Shown here: positions 6,832 to 10,268 of the stretch, in pieces
How the letters are laid out: each line of letters begins with the position of its first letter
Numbering within the stretch: the first letter of the stretch is position 1
Notes under the pieces: generated by a model
The model's input: only the letters and a program-made list of their open reading frames with translations
Databases searched by the model: none
Told to the model about the DNA's origin: nothing
From: an uncultured Prevotella sp.
GTDB taxonomy: Bacteria > Bacteroidota > Bacteroidia > Bacteroidales > Bacteroidaceae
DNA length: 10,268 nt
Direction of reading: 5' to 3'
Assembly: GCA_900540885.1 (NCBI GenBank)
Contig: UQHJ01000080.1
Coordinates: 1-10,268 of the forward strand
Translations under genes and position numbers: made by a program

Positions 6832-8214
6832 TTAGCGCTTCGTAAACCATCCTACGTAAGCTACACCGATAGAGAACTCGTTTTCGCTATTGTATTTACC
6901 CTTGCCAAACATCTTGCTTGTGGCAAATTGGCGAGTAGAGTAGTCGGCCTTGATGACGAGGTTAGGCAGTGCGTACCAGTTAAGACCAGCGGTCCATTTG
7001 CGCGTTTCGGTGCGGCGGTCTTCGGTATAAAGGCCCGCACACTTCTTCTGTGGATTGTAATAGTCGAAGCGAGCGAAGGGGTAGAGTACGGGACAACGCG
7101 TACCAGCAAAGATGCCAGCTAAGTTGAGGCCCACTTCAGCACTATAGCTAACGACCTTGTGAGCCACAGGTACTACACGCGTGTAGGGAGATTGGTTAGA
7201 AAGTTTCGTATTAACGGCGCTTACCTTGTCGGCATTCGTTAAGTTGCCCCACATGAAGTTGGCGCGAGCCGTAACGATAGCGTTCTTATATTGAGCATCG
7301 ACCGTATAAATGCGCAATGGAGCGCGGAAGTTATACTCGGTCAACTTATCAGAGTTGGCAGTCGTGTTGGCGCAATAGTAGAACGAAGCCCCTACGCGCA
7401 AGCCTGGTACACCATTATAATTGAGGCGGAAGGTATAAGCCGGTGAAGTGAAGTTATCCTCTTCGAAGATACCTTGTTTGCCACCTTGTACCCAATTGTT
7501 GCGATCAAAACCGCAAGCGTTCAGTCCGGTAGTAATCAAGGCTTGGTAGTCAAAGTTGGCATAGTCTTGGCCAAACGTACCGAAGATCTCAAGACCCGTT
7601 TCGTGCCACGTTGAAGGGATAATGGTCGTTTCGCCCTCAGGACGTGTAGTGCCAAAGAAGTTAATCGGTTCGTGGTGAGAGTTTGTCAAGCCGATAGGCA
7701 GGATGAGGTGACCAGCACGCACATTGAAGGAGGGGTGAATGAGGCGCGTAATGTGGAACTGCTCAAGTGCTACTTCACCGCCCTTTTCAACCTCTGTTTC
7801 GTATTCACCATTTTCAGAGTTCTCAATCTCGTAGGCCGTGCCTACACCGCCCGATTCGAATTCGATCTCAGCACCGAGAATCCACTTCGGTGTGAACTTA
7901 TAATCAAGGGCGAGTACAAAGCGAGGAATAGAAATCGTGTTGCGGTGGTCGCGTTTGTTGCCGTCGTTGCCGCCATAGAAGCGGTTGATGCCGTAGTCCT
8001 TAAAGGCTGCTACCATTTCGCCATAACCACCGAAGCGAAACTTTTGATAGTCCTCATCAGCACTGACTTGGCGTAGCTTCTTCGTGCTGCTTTTAGTTTG
8101 AGTCTTGCTCACTGTGTTAACACTGTCAGCCTTTACCTCCGTTTCCACTTCCGTGGCAGAGAGGTTAGCAGCAACGAGTGCGCTAAGGGTGAGCGTTGCA
8201 ATTTTTGCGTTCAT
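6832..8214 (-). CDS. Outer-membrane beta-barrel protein (porin-like)
   Basis: A 460-residue predicted outer-membrane barrel. The signal peptide is 1-20 (cut after LSA), followed by a charged Thr/Lys/Glu-rich linker (21-57). From about residue 58 on, alternating amphipathic strands run to the end. A conserved-looking stretch, RAGHLILPIGLTNSHHEP (166-183) and the RPEGETTIIPSTWHETG region (191-207), resembles porin-like proteins of Bacteroidota and contains two adjacent histidines (His180-His181). The chain ends GWFTKR, so the last aromatic residue is not terminal as in most BAM substrates. The substrate is unknown. It is a different subfamily from the OprO/P-like porin in this locus. It sits 147 bp upstream of the imelysin gene on the same strand. 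The start at 8212-8214 begins the signal peptide. Confidence 0.85.
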   Translation of the reverse strand: MNAKIATLTLSALVAANLSATEVETEVKADSVNTVSKTQTKSSTKKLRQVSADEDYQKFRFGGYGEMVAAFKDYGINRFYGGNDGNKRDHRNTISIPRFVLALDYKFTPKWILGAEIEFESGGVGTAYEIENSENGEYETEVEKGGEVALEQFHITRLIHPSFNVRAGHLILPIGLTNSHHEPINFFGTTRPEGETTIIPSTWHETGLEIFGTFGQDYANFDYQALITTGLNACGFDRNNWVQGGKQGIFEEDNFTSPAYTFRLNYNGVPGLRVGASFYYCANTTANSDKLTEYNFRAPLRIYTVDAQYKNAIVTARANFMWGNLTNADKVSAVNTKLSNQSPYTRVVPVAHKVVSYSAEVGLNLAGIFAGTRCPVLYPFARFDYYNPQKKCAGLYTEDRRTETRKWTAGLNWYALPNLVIKADYSTRQFATSKMFGKGKYNSENEFSIGVAYVGWFTKR

Positions 8215-8486
8215 TCTTTATTCTTTATATATTGTATAGTTTCAAATCAATTCTAAAGAAAAAGCAGAGTGGCAAGCCGTGCAAATAGAGGTGTGAATAA
8301 AGAATGAATGATGCAAGGTGTGAGAAGCTTGGCAGCCGAACCTGCTGTGCGAGTCATTATTCTTTTTACTAATCTCCTTAAAGTTGTTGTGCGACGAGAT
8401 GGTTTCAAAAAAACGCGATGTCTCACTTTGAGCCTTTCGGTCTGTGCACTGTCCCCACATCCTTTTTGCCGCTTGCCAACTCTGTT
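8215..8486 (-). other. Non-coding gap upstream of the barrel gene
   Basis: 272 bp with no convincing promoter, terminator or known RNA motif. A TAGAATTG sequence on the minus strand near 8255 is only a partial -7 match. A 34-codon frame (8357-8253) encodes a hydrophobic peptide preceded by AAGGAG, but the spacing (16 nt) is long and I do not call it a gene. This gap, unlike the others in the block, has no tandem repeat. It may be an untranslated leader or hold a promoter I cannot identify. Confidence 0.4.
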
Positions 8487-8723
8487 TTATTTTTTATCTG
8501 TTTCCTTCGTCTTTTTCGTTTTCTTCGTCTTTTTAGCTTTCTTTTGCTTCTTCTCAGACTTAGATACTTTCTCTTTCTTCGCAGGGCGATTGGGAGGGGT
8601 GGCGCATGTCATGCCGTCAATGTGTGGCCCTGCCGAAAGTTTAGTGTTGGCAGTGGTTGAGGCTACTCCTATTATAAGAAGTAAGGTTGCACCTAAAGCC
8701 AACTTTAATGCTAAATGTTTCAT
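8487..8723 (-). CDS. Small secreted lysine-rich protein
   Basis: A 78-residue protein with no family I recognise. Residues 1-25 are a clear Sec signal peptide (basic start, hydrophobic GATLLLIIGV core, cut probably after STTA). The middle (26-48) has one Cys (40) and several Pro. The last 30 residues contain 17 lysines in repeating KKT/KKA triplets, giving a strongly basic, probably unstructured tail. The coding DNA shows the repeat too: CTTCGTCTTTTT occurs at 8505-8516 and 8523-8534, 18 bp apart. The ATG at 8721-8723 is chosen for the signal peptide and lies about 28 nt after a good -7 box; an in-frame ATG at 8834 is upstream of that promoter. It may be the first gene of the block, 272 bp before the barrel gene. 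It could bind anionic surfaces, polyphosphate, or an acidic partner protein, but this is conjecture. Confidence 0.7.
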   Translation of the reverse strand: MKHLALKLALGATLLLIIGVASTTANTKLSAGPHIDGMTCATPPNRPAKKEKVSKSEKKQKKAKKTKKTKKTKETDKK

Positions 8724-8750
8724 TGCATTAATTATTAAATTTTTCGAGTG

Positions 8751-8782
8751 CAAAGTTACGGAGTGTGAAAGGGGGGTACAAT
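8751..8782 (-). promoter_or_regulatory. Bacteroides-type promoter for the lysine-rich gene
   Basis: On the minus strand TAACTTTG (8758-8751) matches the TAnnTTTG -7 consensus exactly. ATTG (8782-8779), 20 nt upstream, is a reasonable -33 box. The start of transcription would fall near 8744, about 20 nt before the ATG. Confidence 0.7.
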
Positions 8783-8872
8783 CACCCGCTTTTAGCAAAA
8801 AAAGTGGGTATAGGGTGAAGTGTTTTTCGTTCATTCTACCCTATTAAAACATAAAATACCCAAAAGTGGGTA
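8774..8872. promoter_or_regulatory. Cluster of GGGTA/TACCC motifs, candidate operator
   Basis: Five exact copies occur in 99 bp: GGGTA at 8774-8778, 8806-8810 and 8868-8872, and TACCC at 8837-8841 and 8857-8861, plus GGGTG at 8813-8817. TACCCA/TGGGTA form a palindrome with a 4-nt loop (8857-8872) near the expected -33 region of the regulator's promoter. ATAGGGT/ACCCTAT (8810-8816, 8838-8844) form a second inverted pair, and AAAAGTGGGTA is repeated directly (8800, 8862). The cluster lies between the divergent promoters, where the regulator would be expected to bind. Confidence 0.5.
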
Positions 8873-8895
8873 CATAAGCATTTTGACGGAATGTT

Positions 8896-8903
8896 TAAAT
8901 TTG
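8896..8903 (+). promoter_or_regulatory. -7 box of the regulator promoter
   Basis: TAAATTTG matches the TAnnTTTG consensus exactly. No clear -33 TTTG stands at the usual distance, which would fit a promoter needing an activator. The predicted transcript would start near 8910 and carry the repeat arms at 8922-9003 in its 5' leader. Confidence 0.5.
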
Positions 8904-8921
8904 CAGGCGTGAAAAGTAACA

Positions 8922-9003
8922 GAGCTAACAAGTAGACAAGTTAAAGAGTAAGAATTTCAATCAATTTTTAAGGTAATTTGTCTGTTAACTTGTTAACTCG
9001 TCA
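8922..9003. repeat. 8-bp repeat array with inverted arms (array 7) in the regulator leader
   Basis: The left arm (about 8922-8949) has units like AACAAGTAGACAAGTT. The right arm (8983-9003) has GTTAACTTGTTAACTCGTC, the inverse orientation. Around the centre, 14 of 17 positions can pair. It is the same family as arrays 1-3 and ends 27 nt before the regulator start codon. It shows that this repeat family is not limited to the minus-strand block. Confidence 0.75.
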
Positions 9004-9030
9004 AAAAAGAAACGAACGTCAAAAAAAACG

Positions 9031-9987
9031 ATGGTATACAATAGCACCTATAATTATAAGGAAACCGATCACATGTGCGATGTGATTTGCAACGAACCAT
9101 CTTTGCTGCAAATGATATCGCGTTTTGGTATTCCCCTTGGCGTGGGCGACCAGACCGTGCGACAGGTGTGTGAAGCACACGGCGTTGATACGGCCACCTT
9201 CTTATCAGTGGCCAATTTTATTCATCGAGGAGCACGTGGGGCGGCCGATAGCATCGACCAAGTGTCGGTAAAAAGTTTGACAAATTATCTAAAGCAAGCG
9301 CACACTTACTTTCTTGACTTTCAGTTGCCAGCCATACGCCGTAAACTACTTGAAGCACTCGACTGCTCGCAGCCGGGCGAGGTGTCGTATCTCATCTTAA
9401 AGTTCTATGACGACTATATGGGCGAGGTGCGCAAACACATGCAACATGAAAATCGCAAAGTGTTTGGCTACGTAGACCAACTCTTGCAAGGTCGCCGCAC
9501 GGGAGAATATAGTATCTCGCAGTTCGCGCGCGGTCACAATAGCATTGACGTTAAATTGCAAGAGCTCAAAAATATTATTATAAAGTATTATGCTCCTACC
9601 GAGCAGGCAGAATTGTTGAACAACGTATTGTACGACATCTTTACCTGTGAGACAGACCTTCGCATTCACTGTCAAGTAGAGGACGACATCTTCGTCCCAG
9701 CGGTTGAAATACTTGAGAAGAAAGTCGGTGTGCAAGAAGCTCCTGTTGCAGAGGCAGACGACAAGCGCCCCGAAGATACCCTCTCAGAGCGTGAGCGTGA
9801 GATTGTACACTGTGTAGTATGTGGCTTGGCCAACAAACAGATAGCCGACCAACTCTGCATCTCGCTCAACACCGTACTCACGCATCGCAAAAACATTGCA
9901 CGCAAACTCAACATTCACTCTGTTGCAGGGCTCACCATTTATGCTATTGTCAACAAAATCGTCAATATTGACGAATTGCAGAAGTAG
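9031..9987 (+). CDS. LuxR-type regulator with YtfE/RIC-like di-iron domain
   Basis: A 318-residue soluble transcription factor with a sensor domain that probably binds a di-iron centre. Residues about 25-62 resemble the ScdA_N/DUF542 segment but lack its Cys-Cys pair. Residues about 88-230 are a hemerythrin-like four-helix bundle with ligand candidates His91, His136, Glu140, His169, His213 and Glu217. These match in order and nearly in spacing the E. coli YtfE ligands His84, His129, Glu133, His160, His204, Glu208. Residues 251-307 are a LuxR/GerE helix-turn-helix (LSEREREIV, NKQIADQL, NTVLTHRKNIARKL). A CxxC pair (261-264) sits in the first helix of that domain. Oxygen, nitric oxide or iron are likely signals. 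The gene is divergent from the imelysin/cytochrome block, which is its likely target. I use the ATG at 9031; the ATG at 9073 is an alternative that keeps both domains. Confidence 0.9.
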   Translation: MVYNSTYNYKETDHMCDVICNEPSLLQMISRFGIPLGVGDQTVRQVCEAHGVDTATFLSVANFIHRGARGAADSIDQVSVKSLTNYLKQAHTYFLDFQLPAIRRKLLEALDCSQPGEVSYLILKFYDDYMGEVRKHMQHENRKVFGYVDQLLQGRRTGEYSISQFARGHNSIDVKLQELKNIIIKYYAPTEQAELLNNVLYDIFTCETDLRIHCQVEDDIFVPAVEILEKKVGVQEAPVAEADDKRPEDTLSEREREIVHCVVCGLANKQIADQLCISLNTVLTHRKNIARKLNIHSVAGLTIYAIVNKIVNIDELQK

Positions 9988-10023
9988 CTGTTTTACGTCT
10001 CCCTATAATGTATTGTGTGGGTA

Positions 10024-10057
10024 ATCTGCCTAATTGGGGGGCGGGTTTTCAACCCGC
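10024..10057 (+). repeat. Inverted copy of the 84-105 motif with adjoining hairpin
   Basis: Positions 10024-10044 are the inverse of 84-105 apart from one G in the run. The copy runs into a perfect 7-bp stem, GCGGGTT (10041-10047) with AACCCGC (10051-10057) and a 3-nt loop. No T-tract follows. It lies 37 nt after the regulator stop codon. Confidence 0.6.
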
Positions 10058-10077
10058 GGCAGCAGCATGCCTTGCAC

Positions 10078-10198
10078 TATCTTTGCTTATAGTTGCTTAG
10101 CGCGAGAACATACATAACATACAATTTTACATACTTATTTACATACTGAAGTTTCGGATTTAACAAGGGCGGGCTGAATCCGAAACTTCAGGTTTTTT
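10078..10198 (+). ncRNA. Candidate small RNA, about 105 nt
   Basis: TATCTTTG (10078-10085) is an exact -7 match, and the strong terminator at 10146-10198 lies about 100 nt downstream, with no reading frame of note between. Four ACATAC hexamers (10108, 10117, 10129, 10141) precede the terminator stem. The lack of a clear -33 box is the weak point; the region may simply be the regulator's 3' untranslated region. Confidence 0.3.
10146..10198 (+). terminator. Strong intrinsic terminator
   Basis: A perfect 15-bp stem (10146-10160 with 10177-10191) has a 16-nt loop and is followed by G and six T (10193-10198). It would end the regulator transcript and any small RNA initiated at 10078-10085. Confidence 0.88.
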
Positions 10199-10205
10199 AT
10201 GAGAT

Positions 10206-10268
10206 TTATCCTTGCTCCAACAAGTTCTTGTCTGTCAAGAAATCCAAGAGTCCGACAGTCAACACACC
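10206..10268 (-). CDS. Possible 3' end of a minus-strand gene (partial)
   Basis: Twenty codons are open from the window edge to a TAA at 10208-10206, ending in LLDFLTDKNLLEQG. The composition looks protein-like, and a convergent gene would fit the terminator to its left, but another minus frame is also open here. No function can be assigned. Confidence 0.35.
   Translation of the reverse strand, partial: GVLTVGLLDFLTDKNLLEQG

Noticed and set aside
1305..8214. Porin-cytochrome conduit of the MtrCAB type
   Set aside because: Only three haem motifs in total, spread over two lipoproteins. A chain across the membrane needs a multihaem protein inside the barrel, which is not seen.
8242..8460. 72-residue minus-strand frame containing a CTACH sequence
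   Set aside because: No signal peptide, so no route to haem attachment. Composition is unlike the neighbours and no promoter is evident. The CxxCH match is best taken as chance.
8724..8834. Upstream ATG and extension of the lysine-rich gene
   Set aside because: It lies upstream of the exact -7 box at 8758-8751, has no signal-like features, and would place the signal peptide in mid-chain.
84..10044. Composite transposon ends
   Set aside because: No transposase or integrase in the window, no target duplication visible, and both copies sit in ordinary gene 3' regions. Kept only as a finding about repeats.
10199..10268. Plus-strand frame starting with ATG at 10199
   Set aside because: Composition (many Arg, Ser, Pro) is not convincing, and it begins directly after a strong terminator. 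The minus-strand reading is more protein-like.

Overview
The window reads as a chromosomal segment from a member of the Bacteroidota, most likely order Bacteroidales. The evidence is SPII lipoproteins with acidic residues after the lipid cysteine, OmpA and OprO/P-type outer-membrane proteins, Bacteroides-type -7 promoter boxes (TAnnTTTG), weak or absent Shine-Dalgarno sequences, and a circularly permuted imelysin like the one known from Bacteroides. Genus cannot be decided from the sequence alone.

Layout, left to right. Positions 1-216 are non-coding: two long hairpins, a bidirectional terminator, and one copy of a 22-nt motif that returns inverted near the right end. Then comes a block of genes all on the minus strand, here in transcription order: a small secreted lysine-rich protein (8723-8487), an outer-membrane beta-barrel (8214-6832), an imelysin lipoprotein (6684-5488), a two-haem c-type cytochrome lipoprotein of the DUF1111/di-haem oxidoreductase family (5220-3631), an OprO/P-like porin (3497-2184) and a one-haem c-type cytochrome lipoprotein (2009-1305). 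A strong terminator (1225-1176) closes this block. An OmpA-like peptidoglycan-binding lipoprotein (1089-217) follows with its own terminator. On the plus strand, divergent from the block, is a regulator (9031-9987) with an N-terminal YtfE/RIC-like di-iron domain and a C-terminal LuxR-type helix-turn-helix. The right end holds a strong terminator, a candidate small RNA and the possible 3' tip of a minus-strand gene.

How the genes may work together. Imelysin next to a DUF1111 di-haem cytochrome is a recurrent pairing in bacterial iron-uptake loci. Here it is joined by a second haem lipoprotein, two outer-membrane barrels and a divergent regulator that keeps all six di-iron ligands of the YtfE family. 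My inference is an iron acquisition or redox module at the outer membrane, controlled by a di-iron sensor responding to iron, oxygen or nitric oxide. Three of its lipoproteins carry acidic export-type residues after the lipidated cysteine, so they may face outward. No inner-membrane permease is encoded in the window.

The most unusual structural feature is that nearly every intergenic gap of the block is filled with short tandem repeats (8-bp and 9-bp units). They are often arranged as inverted arms around a spacer and run right up to the upstream gene's stop codon. The gap between the regulator and the lysine-rich gene also contains a dense cluster of GGGTA/TACCC motifs that is a plausible operator.
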